A stretch of 64,000 bases of DNA from Escarpia spicata. Lineage: Eukaryota > Annelida > Polychaeta > Sabellida > Siboglinidae. Location: the NCBI GenBank assembly GCA_963995525.1, contig OZ023210.1:25114073-25178072 (forward strand). Direction: 5' to 3'. Shown piece after piece: positions 33,896-46,245 of the stretch (position 1 is the stretch's first letter; the number at the start of each line of letters is the position of its first letter). The notes under the pieces were generated by a model. That model did not search any database and was not told where the DNA came from. It saw only the letters and a list, made by a program, of their open reading frames with translations. A program made the position numbers and the translations under genes.

Positions 33896-36794
33896 TTTTG
33901 AGACAAGATCTCGGAATCAGTTTGGCGTCATGTGATATACCTGTGCACTAGATCAGTTTAATTACTTTCGGCAGGTGGGTTACACCGTCGTGCCTATTGA
34001 CGTGCTGCCGCGTCGCGTACATGGATTATTTGAATGCACAGCTATTTGGTGATGAAGGAGCAGGGAAATCTATGCGGTTAATTTTATTGTGCATCAGAAA
34101 CGAGCAGAAATAACCTAATAGATTCAATTGCACGCCTGTATGGTTCATTAGTCGCGTGTGCACAGTCGGCATATTGATGTTTTCTCGCTTCTACTAGGAA
34201 CATCGAACACGCCGTTGTGATTGCATTTTTTTCGGATGCTAGAGGAATTGTGTTATTGTGCTGGCATTGTGTGAATGCTGCAAACTGCGCAGTCAATATT
34301 CAAATAACCATTTGGCGGCTGTTGCTTTTGTAAAAGCCGGTTCCATGTTTTAAGTGGCCCACACAAATTTATAAATTTGGTAATTGAGTGGTGATAATAG
34401 TTTTGCTGTGTCGCATGGGATATTTCTCATATATATCTTGATGATAATTGTGAACTGCAAATTTTAGTCCTAATTGTGTGTGGAGTGCTGCCATCTGGTG
34501 AATACCTTTACTTAAAATTAAGACCGCTTGGTCAAGTGTACGTATGGTATCATTCCTGTTAGACTTGTATGAATTAATTCATGATCTCTGTATCTATAAT
34601 AGACATTTATATTAGTGCTCAATCAGTTGAAATTACTTTCAGTCTCAGACACTTTACACACATACCATAGAATTATATTAAACCAAAAACAATTACTTGC
34701 AAATGTAATTCATGAAGAAATTTAGTTAGAAAATAGTAAATGATACACCAAATAATAAGTTAAAAAATTTAACATTATACTTATGTTATTCGTAGTTTAT
34801 ACACTGTACTTGAAATGCGTTATTTCTTCTACTTTGGACTTTATCAGTAAATCCAAAATTGATGTTTTATAACTGGTTATTAAAGTATAAAAGTTTAGTT
34901 ATTACTGTGACATCATTGAAAAAACTGGATTACCCGGAAGTTGGTTGGGCGGATCCATGTTTCCGACGTTTACTTGGGGAAATTGCTGTAGGAAGTAGTA
35001 GTCACCTGGTTGTGACTGGAAGAGTTGTGTATGACGTATGGCAGTTAGAGAGAAACACCTGGATTGTGGAGTTCATTGAGCCTCTGCGTGCCGTGGAAGT
35101 TAATCACACCTGTTTATTCCTACATTCACATCGTCATCATGCAGGTTAATGGGAAACGTGTTGTTTTTGTGTTTATGCAATCGTGAATTGTGTATAATGC
35201 AATTAAGAAATTGAAGTTTTTGTGTACGTTTTGTTAGAATATGGATGTGCTCTGTTGTTCACCCTGTAGAACGGAGGGTAGAAGTCACCGGGCAAATGCC
35301 ACAGGGGTTATTAGGATCTTGCAAATGTGGGGCTAAATGGGGTGAAGCTTATTCACCCATGAGTTTTTTCCATGCTACAGTGCAGCAGTACTAACTGGTT
35401 GTTCACATCTACTTTATTACAATGGCGCATCGGTTCATTCACAGAAAAACTCTTCCCAAATCTACGAGAAGCCTCCAAAAGATATGCCATTGAGGATGAC
35501 ATGGCCAGTTGTTTATCTCGCAACTGCGCCGTGATGTGGGATAATACGAGCAGTGATATCTCCACTCTATCTGACACATGAGTACACTGTGTGCTTCATC
35601 TTGGCTAGGCCTCACGTTGTTTTCAATGTACGCGTATCTACTGCTTCGTTTTTAGATGGACTCCGTTACTACAAAACCTGCTTAGAAACCTAAATCTGTG
35701 TGTTGATTTCCGATACAATATTGATTAGATAGCATGATAAATATCAGTGATCAATAGTGAGTCAGATGAAGGCACTCGTGGAATGGGAGTGTCAAATCTA
35801 TGGTTGTGTTCAGAACCCTGAATTATATAGTTTATGAAATTGCATTATACTTATTTGAACTTGGTGAACAGTCTATAATAAATACTTTAGAATTGATATA
35901 AATTCAGCGCACTGATTTACAAGTTGATAGTAAATGTATAACATAAAACAGAGGGGGTCTCTGTCATCTGTTTGACATTCTGTACATCCGAGCATATCTC
36001 TGTCAGTTTTGCGTGTGTGGGACTGAAATTGTGTAGGCGTGATAGTGGCTCATTTAGATGGTGAATAGATTTATGCTTTTAAACATTTTCATTCGGGGAA
36101 CTACAGTGGGATGGAAATCTCTTGGGAACAAGTGGAACGTTTGTCGCAGATTGGATTGACATTTGGCACTGGCAGCGGGGTGGGTGCGTGGCAGCGGGGT
36201 GCGTGCGTGCTATTTCTGGCAGAGTTACCAAGCAAAAAACACCAGTGTAGCATTATATAATAAGATTTTACTATCCATGGGCATGATATAATGTTTGATC
36301 TTGAGGCAGTTTTAACCAGAAAGTACCGGTATGACTAGGTGTCTTCTTGCCATGCAACGCCACGGTAACCCAGCTAGTTATAGCTATTTTAGTGGCTATG
36401 TAGCAAACATGATCCGTATGTTACTTCCAGTAGCAATGAGCCTCAGGAGTTCAGGTTCCATGACACCTCATTTGCCATGCATGATATGACAGGTTGTATA
36501 TTTAGTAAGAAGGGAGACTGACAGGGGTGATTGAGGGGTGGTGGGAGAGGGGGTTGTTGCTCCCTCCTCTACACTTAGTCTGGGGTCTCATCTCCCTCCT
36601 AGACCTGTCTGTGAGGTCCCATACATTGCCCGCTGTAGACAGATGTAAGTGGTGCTGTTTTCCACACCTTACACTGGGTATCATTTTACTAACATCCTTA
36701 TGAGCTCATAAGCGAGATTTTGCTCCGTAACAGCGATCTTGTATACCTGAAAACTGGCAACATCACCGGTACACTTTCGCTGGTGTGTCATGGA

Positions 36795-36850
36795 AATAGT
36801 ATCCTCAGCGATACAGCGGCGCCTTTTTGCATTTTAAAAATGCACCTTAA
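36795..36850. repeat. short dispersed repeat, inverted relative to 24510-24585
   Basis: ATCCTCAGCGATACAGCGGC then GCCTTTTTGCATTTTAAAAA is the near reverse complement of the sequence in intron B-C, with matching order of the GTATC(A/G)(T/C)TGAGGA and CCTTTTTA words. Too short to classify. Confidence 0.45.
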
Positions 36851-39298
36851 ATTTAATAATGGATTCTGTTTAAAGATGCATTTTTCACGTGAGTTTAATA
36901 TTTGAGTGAAACAGGGCCTTGGAGTTACGTATAATGTGTGCCGAGGTGTGAATCCTACTGTGCTTGATGTATGTTGCATGCCTTGCCTATGACGGTGTGA
37001 GCAATGTTTATTGGGATGTTTCCAACTTTCCAGGCGGTGTCTCACATGAAACCCACAATAAAATGTACCGGTGAATGTGAAAGATAAAACAGGCCAAGAT
37101 GTCGGTATTCATTTTGTTTATTTCGTTGTCAATAAAGCTTTTTTTGTAATGTTTCAATCACTATCACTAAACCAATTTCATTGGACAACTACCACTTCGT
37201 GGCACTGGCAGTTTGAGCCATCCTGTCGGATGAATCTCTTCACTATGCCAAGATGTCTTTCTTTGATAGTTACATGCAGACCTACATCTTGTTTGACTAT
37301 CTATTTGTTGGTGGTGCCCACCAGAGTGGTCCAGTAAGGTTCTTGCCCGAATATGGCATTGTCAGTGTGAGGCTATGCCCGAATGAGGCTGTATTAAGAC
37401 AAGACTACTGGCATGATGCTATGCTGCGAGTCTTGCACCTGATGCCTGCAGCTGGTCCTTACGCCTGCAGCTGGTCCTTATGATACAGCATGAGACATGG
37501 CCATCGCACTCATCTGATACGCCATCTGCCATTTAACTGCATTATATGCGTGAATGTGACTACCAATAATCGCGTTATTTGACAAGAAACTAATTTGCGG
37601 CGTCGCCTTCAACTAATTCGTCATCAGATCCATCTGTGGCCGCCTCCCTCTCTTGATATTGCTGATTGCCGAGAGTTGAGTGGCTAATACCATCACGACG
37701 AGATGCGAGACATGGTTGCCTGGGATGGGGCGAAGGGTCGCGGTGACAGTCACGGTGACGCTGGCCTAGTTCCAGCCGGGCACCACTTCTTAGGCTTTAT
37801 TGTTTGTTCGTTTGACGGAACAATTGATTTTCTCTACATCAGCAAAGGCCTGATGACGACAGAGCTGTCAAGCCGTACAGCACAGTAGCGTCTTTAGTGG
37901 GCATCACAGGTCAGAGTCACTAGATCGTGTCATCGTTGGCCAACTTCGATGACACACAGTGCCATTACTGTCAGCAACTGTAATGAAGTGTACTAAGTGA
38001 CAGTTGGAGGGAACACACACAGTGTAGAGTTAGGTAAGTGGAAAGACGTCTAGTGTTAGTCCTGTTTAATCATCGTACTGCCCAGCAGGAGGTAGTCTAG
38101 TAACCATCAAGTTGTACGTAAGCTAGTAGCTATGGTACTGGAGGTAGCCTAGTAGCAATCATGTTTTAGATAGTCAAATAGTTCTGATGCGGGATGTAGC
38201 CTAATAATCATCATTTTGAAGTAGCCAGCATATAGTGAAGGAAGTCTAAGTGTATCTTCAAGATGTCCTAGTAGCCTTGTGGTTGTCAGAAGGTGGAAGC
38301 TGTTCAGTACACACGTAGGACACTGGAGAGACGTTAGATACTCAATGACTGCCACTCCAGGTAGCATCAAAGACCTCATAAATGACAATGTAAAGTCCAA
38401 ACAGAAGTCTAACTTCCTTACTTTTGAAGAAAAGGCCTCCGACTCTGACATTTAAAGGCTATGACGTGCTCGCTGAAGGAAGCTTACATAAACGGCGCCA
38501 TAAGCTTCTCGTTGTTTGAAGTCGAGACATCCTTGAAGCATAAAAACCTAAACAGGGAAGAGACAGACAGTGTTGTTGACAATGAAAACAGACAGGATGT
38601 TTGCAGTAATCAGCGCGCATTCAGTCTGACATTTAAATGCTAAGGAACACACTCTGAAAATGGCTGGACCGGATGTTCTGTGGTTGCCTTGAATTGCGTA
38701 GTTTTAGCAGATGTTTTTAAGATAAATATTAATCATTATTTCTCAGATTGTAGTTAGAATGGTAAAGAAATACTCATTGAATAAGTACTGTGAGTCATAG
38801 ATTTGTTTGGTAACATTTCATGATTTTGAAAAAAAATTGGGAAATATAAAAAATTACTGTTTATATCATTTTGAAAAAACACAAAGCAGATTTTGGTTAA
38901 CATGAATGAATTACACCTGCTACAGCAGCAGACAGAAATTCCAGTAAAATTGGTCAATTACAATTTTGAAAGAAATCTTTCTGAAACTTAACTTGTATTG
39001 ATTTATGTTCACATCTGTCAAATGGATACACTTTGCTTGTTGGCTACATGATTATTATAAAACAATGGAATAAATTAAAGGAAATAAAAACAAGGCATTA
39101 ACCAAAATCTGTTTTCCATGTATACAAAGTTTAACATTGTATGTAACATTTGAGAACATTAAAAAATACAAAAAAATACATTTGTAGCATAAATTCGATT
39201 TTAAACTCGCCTGTGTAGCGATTCCCATGGAAAAATGAAATTTAATTAGCTGGGTGATCACGTGGTATCGTAATGTCAAAGATGATATATACTTGCAC

Positions 39299-40196
39299 CG
39301 ACCCCCTGCATGCATTCAGAGCATGTTTACAAAGATAGCTTTTGGGTCGAAACGAGGGTCAGAATGAGTTATTGTGCGATATTCCAGTGTAACACAAACA
39401 CCAGTCATCATAGAGGATGAAGCAGTTATCTTACAGTTCCACATGAATCAAATTTTATTCAAAACAATGAATGCGAATGGGCCTACAAGTCGACCAGGTT
39501 TCGGCTTTTGTTGAGCTTCGGCTTGGTTTCAGAATGAATATATCGATTGCAACCCACCGGAGATAATCTACACCAATAAACATACATAGCAAACAGATAT
39601 TGTATCCAGCTACAGAAAGTAACGTTGTTTAATCTCATAGTACCGATATATGAAGGAGGAGATTTACAAGTTATCATAATAACTTAAATCGGTCAGTGAA
39701 TTTCCGTTGTTCTCAGTAGCTCATCACAATTTGTTTTCACATATATAATTACAATATAGTACTGTACAATATATATACATACGTATAATAAATTATATAT
39801 CCATTACATTATATATTTGTCTGGATAAATAAAATTTAGAAACATCATTATATATAATTACCATATTTTCATTTTCGTGGCGAATAAATATTTTACTACA
39901 AAAGTTTAAAAATATTTATCAACAATGCATCATAGTATAAAAATGATTTGGTTTATATTACTTGGTGAAGACATAAACAACAAAAGTGTCAAGAAAATGA
40001 ATGGTTTGGTGTTCGCATTCATTGTTTTGAATAAAATTGGTTTCATGTGGAATCGTAAGATAACTGCTTGTTCCTCTATGATGACTACCGGTAGTGTTTG
40101 TATTACATCAGAATATCGCATAATAACTCATTCTGACGCTCGTTTCCACCCAAAAGCTGTCCTTGTAACATGCTCTGAATGCATGCAAGGGGTCGG
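39299..40196. repeat. long inverted repeat: ~183-bp arms around a 532-bp centre
   Basis: The left arm 39299-39479 (CCGACCCCCTGCATGCATTC ... CAAAACAATGAATGCGAA) pairs with the right arm 40012-40196 (TTCGCATTCATTGTTTTGAA ... GAATGCATGCAAGGGGTCGG). The arms stay similar across their full length, with scattered substitutions and small indels, and stop sharply on both sides. The centre is AT-rich and non-coding. This could be a foldback transposon or an inverted duplication; no target-site duplication was seen. Each arm contains a short frame starting MSYCAIFQCNTNT that faintly resembles the start of a THAP zinc finger; this is weak and the frame is broken by stops. Confidence 0.85.
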
Positions 40197-41699
40197 CCTG
40201 ATTCAACTGTCCCTGTGTAGGGAACTACAGTCATCTGTGACGTCACATCTCGGCATCCCGAAAAGCACGCCAAAAATACGCATATTCAAAAAGTCCAGAT
40301 GCACAGCATAAAATGTGGAATTTCTTATTCATCAAATTTTTATTTTTTTTTGGCTTGGTGGACATAGAAATATATAGCAGGATGTAATATAATATGAATT
40401 GAAGCAATACATGTTTTTATTCCCTTTAAGAAGAATCTCTGAGGGCAATGGTAAACGGAATGTTGTCAGTTCCATCTGTATAAGAACATAGAACACTTAT
40501 ATGGTATATAGGGATGTGACTGCCTGTTTACTGACTATTGCTGCAATTAATGTAACAAAGTTCTCCTGAGTCATTGCCTAGAAGGTCATCAGGGGGCAGT
40601 ACTGGTCAGGTAGGACTCTTTGTGCCCCCCCCCCCCGGGAAAGTAGGGATGGAATGTAGACCACAGGGATCGAGTCTTGTGGGAAATTAAGGTTGAGGAC
40701 AAGGTTTAGGGTCAACTGTGTATTGTGGGAAGAAAAAGTGGGAGGTATTTTAACTAGGGTGGCCTAAGGATTGGGACTGGCCGAATATATCCGGGAATGT
40801 GTTTTGAGGGTCAATACATACAGCACTTGTTGACCCAGGGTGTGGGAACTTTGGGAAACCACTGGGGTGAATACTGTGTAGATTCCACCGAGTGTACTTA
40901 GGTATGTATGCACTCACACATGTGGTTTCGGTAAAGGAAACGGTGATCAGTGCTGACAGGCAGGAAGATGGAAGTTTGAGTGTTGTTGGCGGTGCCAGTG
41001 CTTGGCGGTGCCAAGGCGGTGGGTGGGTGGTGCTGGTAGCGGTGTCATGTGGTGCTAATGATGTGCCGCTGACATTGATTGACATGACTGACTGTGATTA
41101 CTGCAGTTATTTAATATTTCATGTCAGGATATTTTTTACCAGTAAGGTCAGTGCCCTAAATAAACGTAGGTTTGTATCAGAGTACAAAATATTGTCCCAT
41201 AAACAGTCATCATGCCCGTAGATGTCTGTAAAACAGTTATGGTGAAAAGTCCAACTTACAACCTTCATAAGTCTGTACTATGCACGATCCCTTCCTCCAG
41301 GAGAGCTACTTTGGAAAATTTAAGAAATCACACATTGAATTTTGTGCACATAATCTCAAACATTAGATCAGTAGTTTATAGTCATCTGATATGAACAGAC
41401 TATGCCTCCCTGTTCTGCAGTGACCATAGATGACTCATTTTTGACTTGAATGAAAAAGCAAAGCAAATATCGTAGAGAATCTTTAATTTAACGACATCTT
41501 AGATATATCATGTGCAAACTGATGACCAACCTTCTCTCATCTGTAGAGATTGCAGATCACTCATTTTTGACTTGCCAGAAGAAACTAATCAAATGTCAAT
41601 CCTACACAAGTACCAGGGCATGGAATCAAACAAGATCATATCTGCCTTCAAGGAGTGGGTCCATGAGTTCACAGAGTCCCGAGATATCTTTGGTTATCA

Positions 41700-41830
41700 C
41701 CGTGTACTGCGGGGGACATAAATTGATAGAGTGGTGCCACCTAGCGAGTGAAACACGTTAACGCAAAATGATGCTAATGGTTCATAAAAACACATCTTCT
41801 GTTGGTGGGGGGAGGGTTAAGCCAAAACTT
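41700..41830. repeat. dispersed repeat, copy 3
   Basis: Contains GTGGTGCCACCTAGCGAGTG, AAACACGTTAACGCAAAATG and GGGGGGAGGGTTAAGCC, in the same order as at 5800-6010. A CGCTAGGTGACGCCACC word at 43550-43568 may be the end of a further inverted copy. Confidence 0.6.
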
Positions 41831-42917
41831 AATACAGAGTTGTTTTGATTTTGTGGACCCACGTGATCACCCCCAAGAGATTTCTGCAATGCATGTTATG
41901 TGACATGCGTTAATTAGATGGTTCTGCGAGAGATAGTTGTCGAACTGAAAGAGAAGATTGTAAGATGTCTGAGGCGCTAACAGACTCAGGAAGGTGCGTC
42001 TTGTACAGTGTGATGTGTGTAACTGCGAGGGATGGTCGAAATACACTGTTGCTGCCGCTGCATCATATAACCGAAGTTTTCCAAATTTGCCACGTTTCAA
42101 AAATGTTCTGCACAAAACAAATGCACGGTTGAATAAATATAATTACACTTTAGAAATAAGTGTAGTTCTTCTAAGCACAGCGTTAAAGTGCAGATTTATT
42201 TAGTGAGGAAAATACATTTGTTTTGATATCAGGCCAAATCGTCTAAGAGTAATTTTATTAAAAACAATGCAAAAATGTGCCAATTTAGGTATTTGTGACA
42301 TCAATCGTGCAGCATATACCACACCATATAAAATTATTATGACACATTGCGTCTGCCTTCCAGGGATCATTAATTTAAATGGAGCAAATGGGAACTGACA
42401 CAATGTAGGAAGATGGGCAGATGACAGCCTGACCAATCAGAACACAATTTTTGCAGTTAATCAGTGCAGTCATTTAATCATTTATCTATTTAGTTGTTAT
42501 TATCTTTTTTAAATATGAAACAAATATAGTTTAATGTTTACAACAATTTTACAATAAAATGCAGATGATTTCCAGTGTTTTGATAAGAAACCACCACCGA
42601 GTGTTTATGTAGCGTTTTTATTCTTGCGGAGTAGTCTGACTGCCTCCCGAGACGTTTCAGCCTGTTTGACAATTGCATATCAAGCATGTTAGACTTGGGT
42701 CAACATCCTGCAGTGTTTCACACATTGAGTGTTTCCAAGAAAGCTGAGATGTATGAGTGTTCTATTCAAGGGAGCATGTATTAGTTTACAACAACATTGT
42801 TTGACTGGAAGTGACAGCAACAGCAGCATAGGCATCAATAGCCAACAGGATCCATAAAACAAGCGGGATGGCATGTAGGGGGCATTGTTCCTGAATGGTT
42901 TTGTACATAGTTATGTG

Positions 42918-43225
42918 TTGAGTGCAGTAGGGCAGTGGCTAGAGCGTCAGACTCTCGACCGAGAGAACCTGGGTTCACTCTACATTGCTCCAGTTCACTC
43001 AGCTGTATGAATGAGTACGTAGACAGTGGTGGATATTTGTGTACATATACCCCTCCCGGGTAGTCTTTGCGTATTAATTTCAGTGTGGTGAGATGCTTCC
43101 CAGAGAAGTTGAGATGGTATTCGATTCAACAGGTCTGCCAGGGAGTAAAGTGAAAAGCGCTTTGAGCAATCCTGAGGACTGGATACTGCGCTATGTAACA
43201 ACTTACCTTTATCTTTTTACTTTAT
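42918..43225 (+). mobile_element. tRNA-derived SINE
   Basis: Near the 5' end, GCAGTGGCTAGAGCGTCAGA matches a pol III A box (TGGCTAGAGCG), and 30 bp later CTGGGTTCACTC matches a B box (GGTTCRANTC). The body is followed by AAAAGCGCTTTGAGCAATCC and ACTGCGCTATGTAA, the kind of 3' end shared by many SINEs and their partner LINEs in aquatic invertebrates. The length of about 300 bp is typical. The 3' flank (CTTACCTTTATC) lacks a clear tail. A related 3' end sits at 20820-20945. Confidence 0.75.
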
Positions 43226-43406
43226 GTTGTTTGTGCTTTTGTCTAAAAATGATATCAGGGTCTGAAGAAATGGGAACCCTACAAAAAATATGGTAGAAAT
43301 GTATCTGAACCCTTAACATGAAAATGTGCTGCTCTACCTAGGTGTCAATAAAGTGTTGCGGTAGATATGAAATTATATTGAAAAATAATGTTAGTTAATG
43401 TTATAT

Positions 43407-43495
43407 AATTATACGCATGCATGCACATATGTACATATGCACGCATGAACGCGCGCACGTGCATGCATGCACACACACATACACAATAATGTGCA
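43407..43495. repeat. alternating purine-pyrimidine tract
   Basis: ATACGCATGCATGCACATAT, then GTACATATGCACGCATGA, then ACGCGCGCACGTGCATGCAT and CACACACACATACACA. Nearly 90 bp of alternating purine-pyrimidine with several CG and CA steps and nested GCATGC palindromes. Confidence 0.85.
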
Positions 43496-43989
43496 CAAAT
43501 ATCTACATTAGCAACTAATAGTCACTGGCTGAGTGGCCATGATGGCACCATCCGCTAGGTGACGCCACCAAACTAGGTGGCCCTCACCTTGTTGTGTTCT
43601 GTATCGTTACAAAATACAGTTATGTTACCCAGGTAGTTTAGTCAGTAGTTTGATTTACTTGGTATGTCTTTGTAAATATACAATACACAATCTGCCTTAC
43701 TCGGATCTAGAGGCATGTTTGAATCACAGAACACTGCATCCCACGCATGCAGTGGGACTTCTAAAACAGCTTCCCTTCTTGGAAAAAAAACTGTGATATC
43801 GCTGAATGACTGCACTTGTTGATGTTTGAGACATGAACCATTGTATCTAGAAACAGGGATCAGCTGTGTTGATGCCTCCCCTAACCCATTCCTCCCTTCT
43901 CCCTGAGCTTATCTCCCTCCCCTGTCACTAACATTTAGCTGTATATACATATATATAACACACATTTGTTGGCTCATGATAAGAATGCC

Positions 43990-44425
43990 TGCCCCAGACA
44001 AGAAGGTCCTGTCGTTGGAGAGGAGATCCCAAGTAGGATGAGGGATCCATGCATTATGTAGAGGTCATGCCCACAATGTGGAGGCTTTGTCCACAGTAAT
44101 GAGGTCTTATCCATAATGAAGACATCCCTCACACAATGAGGAGATCCTTCCATGATAAGGATGTCCCTCCCACTATGAGGAAGCTCCACCCACAATGAGG
44201 TGGCCATGCCCCTCAGTGATGAAGTTCCACCCACAGTGAGGAAGTCCCGCCCACAACAAGCAAGTTTTGAGGAAGTCCTCCCCACAGTCAGGATGCCCCT
44301 CCCGCAACAAGGAAAACCCACCCACAATGAAGAAGTCCCCCCCACAACGAGGAAGTCCCGCCCAAAGTAAGGAGACTGCCCACAATGAGGAAGTCCCTCC
44401 CATGATAAGGAGGTATCATTGATGA
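43990..44425. repeat. ~21-bp AATGAGGAAGTCCCGCCCAC repeat
   Basis: About 20 imperfect units of CCACAATGAGGAAGTCCCGC, with variants such as GATAAGGATGTCCCTCCCA. The minus-strand frames of Gly/Ser/Cys-rich repeats across it (44173-44403, 43974-44345) come from the unit and are not a protein. Confidence 0.9.
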
Positions 44426-44869
44426 AGATGCCAGCTTCATGTGCCTGTTTAATTTTGTTATTTCTGCCAGTCCCAGGCAGTGGGAAATACAGAGAACAAA
44501 TGTGATGAATAGCCTAAATAAATACAATTACGGGATTCATGTGGATTTCCTGTGAGAAATGTGAGCGCATGGCACGGAATGGAGGCGGGAGTACAATAAC
44601 ACACTTCTCTTCCCTGCGGTAACAGAAGCTGTACTAGAACACTGGTAAAAACCACCATACATTTAAACGATGTCTAGTCAGTCTCCTGTGGCATTAGTCC
44701 ATGTCATCCAATCCAGGCCCATTTGAGCCTTTGTAGGATGTGGCCAGCGTGCATTCAGCAGAATCTATGCCAAATCTTAAATAGAGTCGCATTTTTAAGG
44801 TGTTGAAAGGTCTTTGAAGTTGACAATTTTAAACTTAAATTTGATTTCACAAAACTGGGCCTAAGCACT

Positions 44870-45480
44870 ATGCTATTATTCGGCTTAAGATGATAATAAT
44901 ATATTTAATTTGTTGTAGTGCCAGATCCACAATACATCATGTGTCATGATCATTAAACTAAAATATTAGTACTAACAGTCATTTAAACTAAAAAGTGTGC
45001 CATACAATAGTAATAAAATATTAATAAATTAAGTAAAAGGCAACAAAATATTTGGAATATAGTAATAAGACATTAACTTAAAATAAAGACAGTACAATAT
45101 CATTAATAAATTACAATGCATAAGTTAATCATGAAAATATAGTGGTATAAAATCAAATAAATAAACATTAATAATAGGTGTTGATAGGCTTCATTAACCA
45201 AGTGATATAGTTTGATCCTTGAATCAATAAATGGCTCCTTGTGTGTTTGAAAGAGGATACTATGGTATTATTATACATTGGAAATGGATAAATGTGTCAC
45301 AGTTTTGAACATTGGCATCTTTTTTGCGAAACATGTTTTGGTCATTCGATAATCGTATATATTTCACTAAAAATAATTTTTATATAATCAAAATGATCAT
45401 TGATCACACACGACTGTAATCGATTAATTAATCAAAATGCGACCAATCATTGACAAAATTGATTAATCTGAACAACTCTA
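44870..45480. other. AT-rich intronic block
   Basis: Very A+T-rich, with ATTAATAAATTA, CATTAACTTAAAATAAAG and similar words repeated loosely. Resembles 20946-21235 and 55980-56175 in texture. No gene. Confidence 0.6.
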
Positions 45481-45816
45481 GTGATGATCCCTGCCAATGA
45501 CAAATTCACTGAAGCCTATAGTACCTGCGCTGGAGTTGAATAAGATGGATGTAGCGCTAACACTGACCTTGTCGTTTCAGACATTATCTTTATGCCGTGT
45601 AATGCTGCAAGTGATAGGAATAGTTCTGGTCCATTACGCAGGTGGTGTTGTGACCTGTAGTGACCCTCTGACCTCAGGTAGACAGTTTGAGCCTGCTGGG
45701 ATGTGCCTGAGGAAGTATCTGTTTGACACCTCCAGTCGCGTGCCAGTCAGAGAAACACACTCACTGGGACACATCGTCAGTGTTTTGTGGCTTGGAAAAT
45801 AGTTTTCTCACCTTTC

Positions 45817-46245
45817 TCACCTTTCCCCACCTTCTCCCTGTGCGGGGTAGCGGGTCTTCCACTTCTTCCTGTCCTGAGCCCATTCTTCCTTTATCTGCCA
45901 TGCCTTTAAATCTTTCCTCACTGTGTCCTGCCATCTCAACTTGGGCCTCCCTCTTGCTCGTTTCCCCTCTATCTTCCCCTCCTCTTTGCTCTTAAGTCTT
46001 CCCTTTCTTTCCTTCTTTTCACATGGCCAAACCACTCCAGCCTTCTTCTCCTCATGATGATCCCGATGCCCTAATTACCGTTTTTGTAGAGCAGGACTTT
46101 CATCTTTTGTGGCACCTTCTTATCACACATCACTCCAGATAGTTCCCTCCACCTATACCATCCTTTTAACACTCGACTCTCAGTTTCCTTACTGACACCT
46201 CCCTCCTTGTCTACGACAGAGCCAAGGTACTTTAAAATGTGTATA
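45817..46245 (-). mobile_element. LINE fragment, reverse transcriptase C-terminal region
   Basis: The minus strand reads KYLGSVVDKEGGVSKETESR, then LSGVMCDKKVPQKMKVLLYK, then after a deletion and stop RRRRLEWFGHVKRRK, then GKRARGRPKLRWQDTVRKDL with KAWQIKEEWAQDRKKW. YLGS, KxPxxxKxxLYK and GKRxRGRPxxRW are standard words after the LINE RT palm. The piece between LYK and RRRLEWFGHV is missing, so the copy is internally deleted and dead. It is a different family from the fragment at 7060-8122. Confidence 0.88.

Noticed and set aside
34859..35149. 96-residue plus-strand frame with plausible composition
   Set aside because: No recognised family, no good splice sites at phase 0 and no repeat similarity; not enough support for an exon.
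39925..40311. 128-residue plus-strand frame
   Set aside because: Overlaps the right arm of the inverted repeat on the wrong strand for the faint THAP-like frame; no known domain.
43974..44403. Gly/Ser/Cys-rich minus-strand frames
   Set aside because: Direct products of the 21-bp repeat in alternating frames.
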